Positions 29,361-42,474 are shown, counted from the stretch's first letter. The stretch is DNA of 64,000 nucleotides from Megalonaias nervosa (GCA_016617855.1 JAECUM010091498.1:1-64000), one strand, 5' to 3'. Numbers and translations are program-made. The notes: generated by a model from the letters alone, not told the origin.

Positions 29361-29500
29361 GTCATGAGACTGATCCCGGCAAGTCTGGAATTGTAGGATA
29401 TGACGGTCATAAAAGAAATAACTGTCCATGACTGGCTTGTTTCAAATGACAAAGGAAGTGGCCCTGTGGTCAACACTTTTAGCACGAAAACGTCAGATGC
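29361..29500 (+). pseudogene. decayed copy of host exon (see 60719)
   Basis: After an acceptor-like TTATTACAG, the sequence matches the candidate exon at 60719 (start GTCATGAGAC versus GTCAAGAGAC; GGAATTGTAGGA shared). It carries an in-frame stop after about 16 codons and further changes. Shared ends with GCACGAAAACGTC. A non-functional duplicate if the exon is real. Confidence 0.4.
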
Positions 29501-31004
29501 TTTCCTCGTCCTTTCTTCCCTTCATTATACTTCGTTATTTCTTTGCATGTATGTTTTAAAAACATTTATTTGTTACGCACAAAATATCTACTGCGGGATA
29601 ATAGCCGTTTATCCTCTCAGGCGTTCATACTTTTCCTGTCAATATGGTGTCAGTCTTGGTTCATGTGAATCAAGAGTATATAACCTTACTTGAAGTCACA
29701 CGTTATAACATGGAGAATTCTCCTGGTTGTTATCAACGAATTTATCTTTATTCCAATTACAACAATTGGAAAAAAGTATTTTAAAAAATCAGAGGGTCCC
29801 CAACTTAAAATCATCCGAGGTAAATATATAATTCTTCAGTGCCTTTGTCGTGCTACATCATTTTCACGAAGTATTCCTTACGGAAAGATAGCTACCAAAA
29901 CGTGTTCTAATCCGCCATCTTCAAAACACTTTAGAGACAATGTATGCTTTGCTGTAACGACATCTTTTTTTTAAAGTAGTAGAATTTATCACAGATCACA
30001 TTCGTCTCTGAACGGGTCGGATTGTTTCGATCGTACTAAAGTTAGTTGATATTTAAAGCGCATGCAGAAAGGCCAGACGTGGTCCAAGTGTCTGTGATTG
30101 AGGAAGCATAGCTTGAATTTTAACTAGTAACAACCAGTATTTATCTTTATAACGTGCTTCATTAGTGGCAGGTTGAAAAGCTTTCAGACTCAGACTCAAA
30201 TTTAGAATGATATCAAGTTCATACGAACTTGATTTGTTCGATATATTTCATCTCATGCACTAATCTTTTGCGAATAGACATTTGAATACTGCATCCCTTC
30301 TACTTCGTATAAATCTAATATTTAGAATAACAGAAACATATGTATTTTATAAGCAAAATCGTTGTCAGTTATTTACTCGGTATAAATAAAAGCTGTATAA
30401 AACCGAAAGTGATTTGAACACGTCCAGATAGAAAAATAGACCACAGCGACTGTTTCCAAATTTCGAATATGAGTTAAAGGTAAAAGTGTTCAGATCGATT
30501 TTTACATGGGCACATTCCACTATTTATTGAATGAGTTAGAGAACCAGCCAATGCGCGGTAGTACGTTGAATACCATATCTCAAAACCCATGCAAATCGCT
30601 GATTGGCTGGTAATAATCTCCTAAAAAAATAACGTGATTTTTCGGAAGAGGTAAATGCAGAAGTATTTTTTACGTAATAGTAATAGGTGTGAAAGTTGAA
30701 GTCTGTGAAGAAGGACAAATATGGTTTTCACAAAGGTATACATGATCAATGGCGAGAGAAATTATCTAAGACACATACTTATCCCTGATTATCTCCCTTT
30801 TTCAAAATAATGTTGCAATATAGTTTTAACTCATTTCGCATATCAAATACTCTGCATGCCTCCATGAACACCAACATACTTAATTTTTTTAATAAATACA
30901 CTACAAATCAACATAGAAACCAAAATACTTGATTTAGTTAAATAAGCAAATTGCATTTCAGAATGGAAAACAAAATATTTCATTTAACTTTCTTACAAAA
31001 GAGT

Positions 31005-32156
31005 TCAGATGTTAACTGCTGATTATAATACATATCAAATACATATCAAAACATTTGAAGCCTCTTTATGTACTGCTGAATATAAACTGGAAGACGTCAT
31101 TGGAGCTGAAAATTGTGAAAAATTTATTACAGTTGAAGAAATAAAAAACGCTATTAAAAGTCTAAAAAAAGAGAAGTCGCCAGGTTCGGATGGCATAACA
31201 TCAGATTTTTATAAAATGTTTATGGAAGATTTAGTAGACCGTTTAGAACTATTATTTAACAATATTTTATTACATGGAGAAATGCCAAAAATTTTAAGAG
31301 AGGGGGTCATTACATTACTATATAAAGGTAAAGGGGACAGAATCGATATTAAAAATTGAAGACCTATAACTCTTCTCAACACTGATTATAAAATACTAAG
31401 TAAAATTTTAACAAATAGGATTAGAAAAAGTTTAAACAAAATAATTGATTTTAATCAAAGTTGTGGGGGGATAGGGGGGAAAATTATAAACAACACATTA
31501 TCCATGGCAGCTATTATAGACCTTATAAAAAACAAAAATGAGAAAGCAGTTATGTTTTTATTCGATCAAGAGAAGGCATTTGACAGAATTGAGCATGATT
31601 TTATTTTTAAAGCTTTAGAAAATTGTGGATTTGGGGATAATATAATAAATTGGATAAAAGCCATGTACAAAAACATTACATCGAAAATAACGATAAATGG
31701 GGCCCTCACGAGGAATTTCATGCTTGAACGCTCAGTAAGACAGGGTTGTCCCCTGTCCATGCTACTCTACGTAATCACTATAGAATCCTTGAATATAAAC
31801 ATTAAAAATAACTCTAATATTCAAGGAATTAAAATACCAAATATGAAAGATGAATTCAAAACTATCTTGCATGCAGACGATTGCACGAACTTTACCAGAG
31901 ATGAATATTCATTCAAACATTTACAGGATTAATTCTCAAAATTTGGAAAAGTCTCTGGCTAAGCTATAAATCACAACAAAACGGAAATTTTATTCATAGG
32001 TAACTGGAGGGGAAACCACCCAGGTCTCCCGCCAAACTTGATTAGAACTCATGTCAAAGCACTAGGAATTTATTTCGGACTAAACTGTACTCAAAAGAAC
32101 TATCGTGAGTTAATAACAAAATTAGACGCACAGATCGAGACTTGGTCGCATATAAG
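31005..32156 (+). mobile_element. Tx1/L1-like LINE, 5'-truncated, reverse transcriptase part
   Basis: Reverse transcriptase of a non-LTR retrotransposon. KSPGSDGITSDFYK and LREGVITLLYKGKGD belong to the fingers, DQEKAFDRIEHDFI and VRQGCPLSMLLYVI to the palm, and HADDCTNF is the catalytic YADD-type motif with His for Tyr. The motif wording is that of the L1/Tx1 group. Stop codons, one at 31357, and small shifts show decay. The endonuclease ORF is absent. Continues at 33298 after the insertion of a second LINE. Confidence 0.8.
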
Positions 32157-33297
32157 ATAAGAAGATAAGAATTCTTTATTTCAGACTACATAGTCCATAC
32201 ATCTAAATTAAAATACGGATATAAAGTAAAACATTGTAAACATAAAAGAACATATATATCATACGTACAAGTATACAGATACATCTACAACAATTAACTG
32301 CGCCCTGCATTGTTAAGAATAAAATTAAATGGCACATTTAAAGGGTAATTTGTTCCATCTACTAATAATATGAGAATTTAAATGAATGTCATAGTTCCAA
32401 AGTGATTTCAATATACAGTTCTCACTATTAGATAGTCTTGTTATCATTGAGAATACATACTTTCTCATTACTTCCTCAAAACTGAATACAAACATGTTGG
32501 AGGCACTGTTCCATCTAGGAAGACCTAATAGAAAACGAAGACTATTATTATAACCAATTACTAGTTTTCTTTTCATACATTCACTAAAGTTTGTCCACAG
32601 TGGAGCACAATACATAGTGCAGCAATAAGATTTGAATAATCTAATTTTGATACTCAATGAACAATTCTGAAATTTGCGTAGAAGCATGTTTGTTCGAGTA
32701 CACAAATATCGATAATGTCTCATCATATCTTCATTATCTGACTGATTGGATTTCAAAATATGACCCAAATACATATAACTGTCGACATACGTAAGAGCAT
32801 TGCCGTTAAGATGTACAGGGGGAGGTGATGGTAATTTAAAAGAAGTTGGCTGAAAGACCATGCATACTGATTTTTGTGTATTATAGATGATATCATTCTC
32901 TAATGCGTATTGTTCACATATCTTCAATAATTTCCTTAAACCTGTGATAGAAGGACTTATCAGTGACATATCATCAGCAAAACTAAAATTGTTAAGAAAC
33001 AACACATTTGGTGGCAGACGTAACCCTACGTAACACTGGCCCAGTATACGATTTAACTCGTCTATGTATATATTAAATAACAAAGGGGAAAGAATACCTC
33101 CCTGCCTCACCCCATTGGTTACATGGAAAGCGCTGGATATTACACTTCCCCATCGCACATAACACAACTGTTTGCCATACCAGTTAACTAAAGTATGAAC
33201 TATGTATACAGGCATTTTAATATCAAGCAACTTTTTAAAGAGTGTCCAATGATTGACCCTATCAAATGCCTTACTAGCGTCTAAATGAAGTTCAACT
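32157..33297 (-). mobile_element. second LINE, 5'-truncated, nested in the first
   Basis: 301 open residues from 33230 to 32325 encode the palm and thumb of a reverse transcriptase: VTNGVRQGGILSPLLFNIYI, then FADDMSLISPSITGL, and a C-terminal thumb region. The frame is uninterrupted, so this copy is younger than its host LINE. Its 3' end runs into short TCTTAT-type repeats (32157-32175), as in CR1/L2-like tails. The 5' cut lies inside the reverse transcriptase. The exact clade is not certain. Confidence 0.75.
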
Positions 33298-34200
33298 TAA
33301 TAGACCGAATACAGATCGCTAAGACCTACATATACAGTCAATTGGAATACATTTTGAACACAACTCACTTAACAGAAGCCATGATAGGCACTATAGAAAG
33401 AAAAATTACGAGCTTTATTTGGGACAATAAAATACACTATTTAAAAAAAGAAATATATATGTAGACCCAAGACTAGGGGGGGATTAGACCTCCCTAATCT
33501 GCGCATAAAGCAGAAAGCCACCATTCTTAACAGATTTAAAAAAACGAAATGGAAAACCAACACATCCTTGGGAAGCAATAAATATTTACGTATATGGGTA
33601 TTTATGTAATTTTAATAAAGAAATTTATATGAATAATGTATTAGTGAAATTGTTAGAACCACCTGGAGCATATAGAAGAATAAAAGAATTAATATATAGA
33701 TATAGGCATAACAATAATTTATGGGATAAAAATAATGACATTTATAAACTTTTAAACGAATCTTTTACTCAAGAGAAACATGAAATTGAATTTAAAAACC
33801 CAGGATTGAACTGGGATTTAATATGGAAGAATTGGGCAGGCATAAAGTCGCCTGCCATACAAAGTAGGCTATATATTTATCTCCACGATAAATGGCTTAC
33901 AGGGGAAGTAGCTTTCAATAGACATTTAACTACAAAATTACCTAAATGTAGACTCTGTGGGAAATGTGTAGATTCTGAAAAAACATTTATTACTAGAATG
34001 TCCAAAAAATGAAATAGAAAGATCGAATATCAAAAATAAAGTTAGGATAAAATATGGGAATAATGAAATTTCACAACTGCTATATACAAATGATATAAAG
34101 GATAGTAAATTATATAATGAATTAATAGATTTTATCAGTAAAATTATGAAAACCATACGTGAATATGAATAGATATTTTGACAACTTTATAGAAAAAAAG
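33298..34200 (+). mobile_element. 3' part of the Tx1/L1-like LINE
   Basis: Continuation of the LINE at 31005. It contains the C-terminal region with FIWDNKIHYLKKE, an NLRIKQKA-type stretch, and the 33629-34012 frame (NPGLNWDLIWKNWAGIKSPA, then CRLCGKCVDSEKTF, the remains of the terminal CxxC knuckle). Several stops and frame changes. The 3' end is somewhere near 34200; no clear poly-A tail. Confidence 0.7.
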
Positions 34201-36346
34201 GAATTTCTCTATACTATATGTTTGTAGTACAATATACCTGTGGGATCTGTTTTAAAAAAAATTTACAGTTAACATCTACATATAAAACGGTTTATATACA
34301 GGGGAGAACAAGGTACGGTGCCAAAGCTACGCGACTCACGTGTGGTAACACGGACCGTACCGTATCTCACCATAGCAAAGTAACACTAAGCACACACACT
34401 CACTCTAATAAACATATGATCTACACTACAATCTTTCTATCTTCTCTTAATACACCATAAATACAAAAAGGTTTCAATGACCGGGCAGCCGGTATCGATC
34501 TTATATCACAACCGGCTTTCCGGGTCAAAAGAAACCAATATAACTAAAGAAAACTAAGAAGAAAATTTGATCCATGAAGCCAGCCCAACAAAAAAAAAAA
34601 GAAATAGCGTATACAACAAATAGCAGTAACATATAGCAAACACTGGGCAACATAGATCCTTGGCAAGGATCGCAAAATTTTAAGTATACTCTGAGTCCAG
34701 CCTGGGATAAAGAGTCTTTATTTACACTAGAGTAGGAAAGGTGTATAAACCCTAATTCAAAATTGATAAAAATGAAATTTATAAAAATAACACACATAGC
34801 ACATTCACCTTAAAGAAACAATAACACATAAAAATGTTTAACTTTTGGAACTAGGGGGTCCCTCAAATGATGATAATTCTGAGAGGGACCACACCAATAA
34901 AAGGAGTTGATCCCTAAATGGGATTATGTGTTTTTCAGAAAGATGCTCACCGGATATCATTTTCATTGTTGTGAAAGATTTCTTCTGGATATATTGTTCA
35001 TAGGATGTGAATGTGTTTTACCGACCATAAAATAAAAGTAAAACAATAAGACCAAGCATTAACATTATGGTACATGAGAACTGGATTAGTTGCGAATGCA
35101 ATCATTTGTCTGTGACATTAACAATATTGTCTGTGAGAACTGAATTAGTTGTTGGTTGCCGTATATGGTTAGTTAGTCGTATTTGAAGTTGTAGAGGAGA
35201 ACGCAAAGGATATGAGCTTGAAAGATGTCTTGAATAAACGATAGGAATTATACTAAAGTAAGTGAGTCTCGTGAAACCCCAACTTAAATTAAAATAACGT
35301 CTTGAAGATAAAGCTTTCATGTGTTTTATGTTTCTGTAAAGTAAGAAAAATATATCACACGCAACATCACTGCCTGTATCTCTTGTTTAAGAACTTTAAA
35401 GCTTTATCTTTATTACAGAGAAACGTTGCTGATACAAGACTAAAGATGACGTCTTTGAATCTATAAGCCGTATATACGGATAAACACACACGCACACAGC
35501 CACGCATGCATAAACAGATGCAATCTGACACGGAATATCGAAAAGACCTGAAGTTTTATCTCAGCATACGACACTGTAGATACAAAGGTTAGAAACCAAA
35601 TACATATTTATATCCATGAACAACTCATATCGGTAAAATGAATTTTCTTATACGCGAGTGTGTTTGACTGTGAAAATGAGATAGATAAAGAGCACATTAT
35701 TCGAAGACAATATGTTACAAAATATAACTGTGTTTTCTGGGTACTTTGAATAGCTGTTCGCAACCTGGCATGCAAGAGATGCTAAAGGTATAGACCCGAG
35801 TAATGAACCCTTTGTCTCTTATTGTGGCCTTAATACCTTGTTGAAGACTTTGGCCCTTGCTTGGAAAGCAAATATCGGAATTGCCAGTAAGTATTTGCTA
35901 TAAAATTAGTAACTTAGTTTGCGGAAGAGGATTGGCTGTGGCTAAATATGACTTCTTTCTCACCACTTACAGTTATGGCGAACACAGTACTCCCACCTCA
36001 CTGACTTAGATTACGGAAACGTTTTTGTAGTAAGTACCATCAGTGGTATTATTGGATGTGATGTTATTGTGGATTGGAGAGATAGTAGTATCAATGACAG
36101 TGGTTAATCATAGTAGATGCGATATTATTCTGCACTAGAAATGTTGGCAGAAAGAAGCTGAGTGGGCTGAACGAAAGATCCCTAAACTAATATGAAACCA
36201 TTCAGCACCATTTATTCAATGACAAATAATACTCTTCCTCGATATTTATTACACTCTTTCAAGATATAGAATGCACCTCGAATACTCTTCCGAGATATAA
36301 GGTACTTCTGTAATACACATGGAAACATATAAGGTGCGCATGGAAA
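34201..36346. other. non-coding region
   Basis: No gene supported. It includes a block of dispersed repeat (34570-34912) described separately. The rest is A/T-rich sequence with short random ORFs only. Confidence 0.6.
34570..34912. repeat. dispersed repeat, copy 1
   Basis: Matches 45680-45995 in order: ACATATAGCA-ACA-TGG, GTGTA-AAACCCTAA, TAAAAA.GAAATTT, ACTAGG, CCTCAAATGATG and the shared GGACCACACCAATAA end. About 340 bp, diverged, non-coding; an old non-autonomous element of unknown class. Confidence 0.65.

Positions 36347-36393
<47 letters not shown>
36347..36393. repeat. (ATT)n microsatellite
   Basis: About 15 tandem ATT units, uninterrupted. Confidence 0.95.
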
Positions 36394-36394
<1 letters not shown>

Positions 36395-37639
36395 TTTAGC
36401 CCAATATGAAAGTTGCGTTCAATACAGCCTCAATACTAACGACTACTACTTCACGCAGCTGACAAAATAATAGATGATGCAATCGTGGTCGTTTCTTATA
36501 TCAGGAACAAACGCTTTATTTCTATAAAGACTCCATGACTGGGAAGGCAGATTTGTTCAGCTCTGTATTGTTTTTTTAAAACTTTTTTATTTTCGATGTA
36601 CATCCTATTTTCAATATTTCAGAATATATGTCAAGTGCGCTATGTGAATAACTGTATCAAACCTTATATGTCAAAATACAAAAGTAACAAGTATCCATAT
36701 AATTGTCAGTTATAAGACATAATGCCAATTTCATCATGACACAAAGAAAATCAATATTATAGCAATTTATCACATAGTTGGTACATTTCACATACAGTAC
36801 CTGATGTTTAATATTTTTGATTAGAGAACATGCTCAAAGATCAATGTATGCGACACCTGTTGGTAAAAACAAGTCCATGATATTCTCACGCAGTGTTCTC
36901 TTCATTTATTGGCTGCGACCTGGGCAATTATCTTAATCCCTCCCTCTGGGCATTATCTTTATACTCTCACTATCGACATTTTGCCTGTCATTTTTCAAAT
37001 TGATTGCCGAGCGACTATTGGGGAAAACGTCACATCAGTTAGATAATGGCCAATTTACCCAACAGGAGCTCATTGTAGTCTTCATAAAAGTGCTGTAAGT
37101 CTGTACCTGGGTTCGAACAGAAAATTATGAGAATTAAAGTTAACAAAACAAAAATGAAATTAGAGTTAAGACAAGCTTCATCTTCCGAAGGAAATAATGC
37201 AACTGCACCTGCTAAAAGGAGACATGCAACCAAACAAAAAAGAAGGAACAAAGTGAAATTAAACTGCAAAATTAAACAATGGAAAAGCATTTTAAATTAA
37301 AAGAAGTATAACTGACAAGTAGATAAAATTCTCCTTCTTTCCACACAAGTTCAGATTTTCGATGTTACCATGAATATTAGGCTAATATCTTCCTTTGAAC
37401 AAAATCGAAGCAGATCAATATTTTCTTCATATCTAGAAAATTGCTGAAGATTTAAATGGCATGAGGGCATTAAATTTGTTTTCTACACGTGTGCATATTG
37501 CCAAAACTAGTCAAGTCTACGCTTAACTCTCGGATAAGAAAGTGTTAATAATGACGTAGTTAAGAAATATATCTTGAACGACTATGAGTTGGTATTTGAA
37601 CTATGTTGATAGATGTTTAAGAATTGTATAATAGAAACT
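36394..37639. other. non-coding region
   Basis: A/T-rich, no gene, RNA or repeat family recognised. A GGGTTCGAAC at 37110 resembles a tRNA B box, but no partner A box is seen. Confidence 0.5.
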
Positions 37640-39340
37640 GGTCAAACCCAAGTAGGATGGGGACAAAACGACTCTTTGTTGGGTGGTGAACAACCAGGAA
37701 GGTTGATCAAGATTATGGTAACTTCAGAGAACTCATATTGATTGAAGAATTCAAGAGCTGCGGCTAGAGTTACGTCAAAACCTATTTCGATGAGAAAAGG
37801 TGGAGACTAGGCTCACATGGCTTCGTTGCCAATAAAACTTCCATTCAACAAGATTGTTAAACAAACAGCTTCAGTCGTATACGAATACTTCCAAATCTCA
37901 GTTTGACACAACCTTTAGGAACCAAACGTTGTAAGCAGAAAGGAAACACTTTGCTTGATTGAAACGTAAGCAGCATAATAAAGACAGAGCTATTTTAAAT
38001 GTTCTTGTTTCTAAGAGACTAAGGTCAAAGTCATGTCTTGAATCAATAACAAAAGCAGCCTGAATTTATTTTACAGAATTATGAACCATTCATGTCGATA
38101 TGTGTTTTATCACTTGCTGATGATCTTGCCTAGAGAATCATTATTAAAATATATTAAAATAATAAGAAACACAGGAGTGTCTCAGAGCTTGTTGTTTGTT
38201 GTTTTATTATCAAGTACTTTGCCTTGTTCTGAGAAGTTTTCTTCCAATAAAAATATTTTTATTCAGAGAGTAGGATGTGCTTTATCAATGTTCCTCTTTA
38301 TTGTGAAAATTTGTAACCAAACGTAGTCTCAGTGACTGTAGAAAGCGATGACTTCTTAGCCCTAAGTCATTTCGACAGGAAATTCTTATTCTACGCACAA
38401 GAATCTCCATTGGATGATCATTTAGGTTTCAATAAGATTTATCACAAGTGTGAAATCATTTGTATGGGCCAAAATGGAAAACAAAACAAAGCTTCTGCAC
38501 ATGTACATCTTGGCACTCCAGTGAAAGGACAGGAAAACCCAATCAAAAGATACCTAAGGCTATATGCAGCCAATTTCAGCATTTGATAACCATTTATCAA
38601 AATATTGGCTTACTGTGTTGATTCTTTGCCTGAGAACAAACTCAGGTAACCAGTACTCGTTGACTATAATGTATGGCTCCAAAAGATTTTCAAAGGCTAT
38701 TCCTTTGTGAGAATATTAAAACTACAAATATTTTAAAGGTTTTGGTAAAGTTTGTTTTTAACACTTCTTGGCCTTTCAAAATATATCCAGTCTGATCAGA
38801 GGTCAATTTCATCTCCGGACTTTTGCATCGAGCTATGCATGAATTAGGCATCCAACAGTTTAAATCTTCTGCCTATCACCCTGATGGGTTTGGTAAGATT
38901 TCCTTACACTTTGAAGAATATGATTCGTTCGTATTGCTTTGATGCCGTGGAAAGAATGGAACGAGGGTGTTTGTTGTTGTTTGCTGTTAGGGAATCAGTT
39001 GCAGAATCTTTAGGTTTAACTTCATTTGAACTGGACCTTTTTGAAGTTATTAAAAGAGAAACCTGTTTCAGCCTAAGATTCAGAAATTAATCTTCCTGAC
39101 TTTGTCTCTGATCTCAAAGATAAATTTTCAAAGTTTGTGAAGTAGTTTGTACTAATCTTCACTCTCCTGAGTCAGAAATGAAGGTATGATAGAAATGCTA
39201 AGAAAAGGATTTTTCAGCTCAGTGATATAGTTCTGGCTCTCTTGTCCATACCACAAGTTTCTCTTCATAATAAGTATTATGGTCCTTATACAATTAGAAC
39301 AAAATGTAAATGTACTCTGGATCTATCATAAACCCAAATC
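37640..39340 (+). mobile_element. decayed Ty3/gypsy retrotransposon (gag fragment and integrase)
   Basis: Around 37740-37820, IEEFKSCG-like wording resembles a gypsy gag. From 38380, ESPLDDHLGFNKIYHK matches the integrase zinc-binding region. From about 38780, the core appears in shifting frames (a degraded IQSDQ-like box, MHELGIQQFKSSAYHP), and from 38900 TLKNMIRSYCFD and LLLFAVRESVAESLG. The C-terminal YYGPYTIRTK-type region lies near 39270. Many stops and frameshifts; protease, reverse transcriptase and LTRs not seen. It ends about where the third viral fragment begins. Confidence 0.75.
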
Positions 39341-39414
39341 CTCTCGGTGAATAATCACATCTTTGTGGTTTTGGTTGTGTGCGTCCAACAGCAGCTGGTG
39401 CTAATAGCGGTCAT

Positions 39415-39924
39415 CCCATCACAGTTCTGCCCGACGACTTGTATATGTCAACAGCGTAATTGGAACCCCCTGATTCCGGAGTTGATATTTCAATGGCGGC
39501 AATATGGTTGGCTCGTATACGTTGAAAAGGTCATTAGTACTTTTCCTGCTATAGATTTGATTCTACGCTGAATCTTATCATTGATTTGTTCAGTTTGATA
39601 TGATCCTGTTAGAATGCCAATGACGTCCCAGTCGAGGATTCGCAGGTCCGTTCCATTGGCACTGGTTCTATACGAGAATACCAGTTAATTGTTAGCTGAT
39701 AATCCACCAAATTATTTTGATCTGATATTCGTCCAACGATAATAAAGTCGTAATTGTGCCAGTGCGATGTAAAGTGACCGACTGGACCCTCCAGGACCCA
39801 CAGGTGTTTTTACCAGAATTGGAAAACCAATTTCGAATTCCGGCTGACTTGACGTCATTGTGGTCATGGACGGCGTTGTTTTAGCCATAATCTGTTCCAG
39901 TGGTGTAGTTATTTCTGCAGCCAT
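39415..39924 (-). pseudogene. penton-like fragment of a third viral copy
   Basis: The start (MAAEITTPLEQIMAKTTPSM) and the LYIALAQLRLYYRWTNIRSK block align with the N-terminus of 7673-9178. Upstream on this strand, to about 39415, the match continues in broken frames. Only the N-terminal third of the gene is left. More diverged from elements 1 and 2 than they are from each other. Confidence 0.75.
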
Positions 39925-39944
39925 TATTATATTGTTAGGGATTC

Positions 39945-40470
39945 TAAATGGGTAGTTCCAGTGCTGCGTTGGGAACGCTTGCGGTCCTGTTGTGGTATTC
40001 GTGGCGTTGGCGACGTGTCGCTCGCTTCCGTTATCTCCTGACGGTGCTATCTTTTTTGTATTCCGACAATAAATATCACTAATTACAGCAAACTCACTGT
40101 CTTACATTACACCGTCATTTGACCCCGTTGCCATTATGGATGATATATTTATACATACATGCGTCGCCCGAGTACGCTATTTTTGGGTGTTCATGTAATT
40201 TCTTATCCGCACATGTTGATAGTCTTTCCGCGATAATATTAAGGATAACAGCAGCGCCAACGACAACAGAGACACCGATTGCTTTTACTGGCGATATCAG
40301 GCACGTCGCTGAGGACAGCGCATATACAACATAGTCGATGATAATGATACCTCTGCGGTTTTCTTTTCTGTTATGTCATATGCTCGTCGATGAAGTTTTC
40401 CAGCGATGCCATCCATGCACGTGCTTGACTGTATCTGTAGACTGTGTGGGATTTTTTGACGCGCTATTTT
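39945..40470 (-). pseudogene. membrane protein remnant, third viral copy
   Basis: Nucleotide blocks match 9141-9677 in order, for instance the ATAC(C/G)..TGCGG/CGCC..TTT..TTT basic region and the ACAAC(A)TAGTCGATGATAATGA stretch. No open frame spans it. Ends are approximate. Confidence 0.55.
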
Positions 40471-40499
40471 ATATACTAAAGCAGTCAACTGAGGTGTTT

Positions 40500-40923
40500 T
40501 TGCTGTGACTTCCAGACACCAACATTATGTCATTATGTCGTTGCGGTCAAGTTTTTATCTTCCGGATCCCTTACGAATATTTCATCGGTATTTTGATTTA
40601 TCACGATTGACACAGTTTCGGAAAATTTGTCTGCTCAATGTAGCCATGGATATATTCTCTCATATGATATGTCAAATTTATAAGTCACAGTCTTGGATTC
40701 TTCCTCTATCAGTACTTATTACGATGTTATCGTGAGTAGGTCCTAAACTCGCAGGCTAGTGTCGCCTCACTTAAAACATTGCTCGTTTATAACCTTCCAT
40801 TTCGATCCTGCAAACCCCGGCAAGAATCATCAGATCAGCAAGTTCATACCGGATCGCATACGCGGACGAATTACTGTTACCAGAAACCTTGCGGGTAGCA
40901 GCTCGTGCGTAAATGTATACCAT
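40500..40923 (-). pseudogene. fiber remnant, third viral copy, internally deleted
   Basis: Matches the knob end (GTCGTTGCGGTCAAGTTTTT at 40537 versus GTCGCTGCGGTTAACTTTTT in element 2) and the gene start (GTAAATGTATACCATTATTA). The shaft region between is almost absent. Frames are broken throughout. Confidence 0.6.
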
Positions 40924-40934
40924 TATTAATTATC

Positions 40935-41215
40935 AACATTTTAAATCGGCCACTAGTGTAGTCGTGCACGACTTTATGCTGCGGAGCTGATGACCTTGAC
41001 ACGGCGCTAAGTACAGCAAGTATATCTGGACCGCACACAGATGGATTTGTTAATGTCTTCGTTGGAAACGTCGAATACCAGATTGGTGTTGAATTGCTAT
41101 GCATTCCACTTTGCACTCTAATAGCATATCCACTAACATATCTGAAATAATCTTTTTTGTGGCGTCAATCCATACCAATCAAAATGAACAACACTACGAG
41201 GAATCACCAGCAGTG
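40935..41215 (-). pseudogene. protease fragment, third viral copy
   Basis: IWYSTFPTKTLTNPSVCGPD with GPDILAVLSAVSRS aligns with the catalytic Cys region of the protease, the Cys being kept, and VVHDYTSGRF with its end. The Asp region is readable near 41165-41190 in another frame. The N-terminus with the His is deleted; pVI-like sequence follows directly. Confidence 0.7.
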
Positions 41216-41413
41216 CCAATACCTTTATCACGAACAACGTCGATGGTTTTATGCCTGATTGTTCTGCAATCGGGATCGCTTTTGAGCCTATCGTTTTATA
41301 TAAACCTTGAATAGCATCAACAATCCCATCTTGTTGTTACTTCATGTACCGGTAATCATGAAGTTATCATAATGACCATTTCAGGTCCAACTTAAGCATT
41401 GTGTATAATCATG
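41216..41413 (-). pseudogene. pVI-like fragment, third viral copy
   Basis: Blocks AATACCTTTATCACGAACAA and GCTTTTGAGCCTATCGTTTT match the pVI-like gene of element 1 near 13427-13510. It directly abuts the protease fragment, so the pX-like and capsid genes that should lie between were removed by a deletion. Confidence 0.65.
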
Positions 41414-42474
41414 TTATTTTGTTATCGACAATCTACTTGAGTAATCGTCGGTAATTTCATCGATCAGTGCCCGATAGACGTTAATGTCCATTACTCCACC
41501 CGTAAAGAAACGGTGACAAATATCAGTTGTTTCAATGATGATTTCGTGGGAATTATTGTCGGTTAGTCTTCCATCAATCAAGAAACCTAGTCGATCAACA
41601 TCAGCGAGGAGCTTGTTGGGACAAAGTTTATCTTCAATCATCAAAGATTCAGGGATTATATTTTGTCTGTAACGACCACGATGCGATTGAACATCGCGAG
41701 TGCCAAAGTCCACTTCTGGTTGCTTCTTCAGATGGCGATTCGTTACGTGGTTCAGAGCGTGCTACCGGAGTGCCTCTGACTCAGCTTCTGACTTTTCTCA
41801 CCTCATTTCATTTTAGTTTTTACTCTCGATTTTCTCCTTTTTCTACTTCTTTATGTTTACGCTGCAATTCTTCATTTATCTTCTCCTTTCTGATTTACAG
41901 AATAAACATATCAAAATTATTAATATCCTCCTCAAATCTGATCTGCTGAGTATTCGTAGCGACGCTATATACATCTTGAACCCAATCGGAACCTTTTAAA
42001 CTTGTAATATTTTCGGGTTATAGATATTGAATGTTACTACAGTATACAAGCGAGGCAATAACAAATTATATGATCTGGATCCTCGAGGGAGGCAATACCT
42101 TCTGCAGTACATTTATCCAGGATGTTAGTTTTGCTTATTGGTGGTGGTTGAAAAGGTTGCTGAGGGGGATGAACTTCAGATTGTGGTTGAGGAGCTTGAT
42201 GAGGTTATGGAATAGGTTGATGATGACCAGCAATATCCTCGGGTAATGTCTCGAGAGCTTCTTCGTGTTGCCTAAGTTGCGGAAACAATTATTTTTGTTG
42301 GTTCGACAATTTGCTTTAAATACTTGTTGTATACCTTCCGTAAATTTTACTTGAGCTTCCTGATGTTGCTGTAGTTGCTGTTTGACAGAATCACGGAAGG
42401 TGAAACATTTCTTTATTGATTCTTACCGTTGTCAAGCTAGTTATCTGTACGAGATCACATAGAAGAAGTACTCA
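41414..42474 (-). pseudogene. coiled-coil protein remnant, third viral copy
   Basis: The C-terminal box is well kept (LADVDRLGFLIDGRLTDNNS, FFTGGVMDINVYRALIDEIT), reading 41713 to 41414. The middle is decayed. The start region near 42320-42474 still shows the TGACAGAATCACG and CAATTTGAGCTTCCTGA-like blocks and a CAT at 42472. The terminal inverted repeat of elements 1 and 2 is not found beyond it. Confidence 0.72.

Larger units (their letters stand above)
27960..30990. repeat. copy A of a diverged duplicated segment
   Basis: Blocks along this stretch match blocks in the same order at 57100-62560. Examples are TGTAGATGG-ACC near 28000 and 57273, AAAAGGTCAAAC near 28193 and 57475, GAATTTAACT-AAAAGATCTT near 28677 and 60173, the exon-like block near 29361 and 60719, and GAAGTCTGTGAAGAA near 30698 and 62310. 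Copy B is longer because of extra sequence near 57.8-60.1 kb. Could be a local duplication or two members of an unknown repeat family. Confidence 0.6.
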
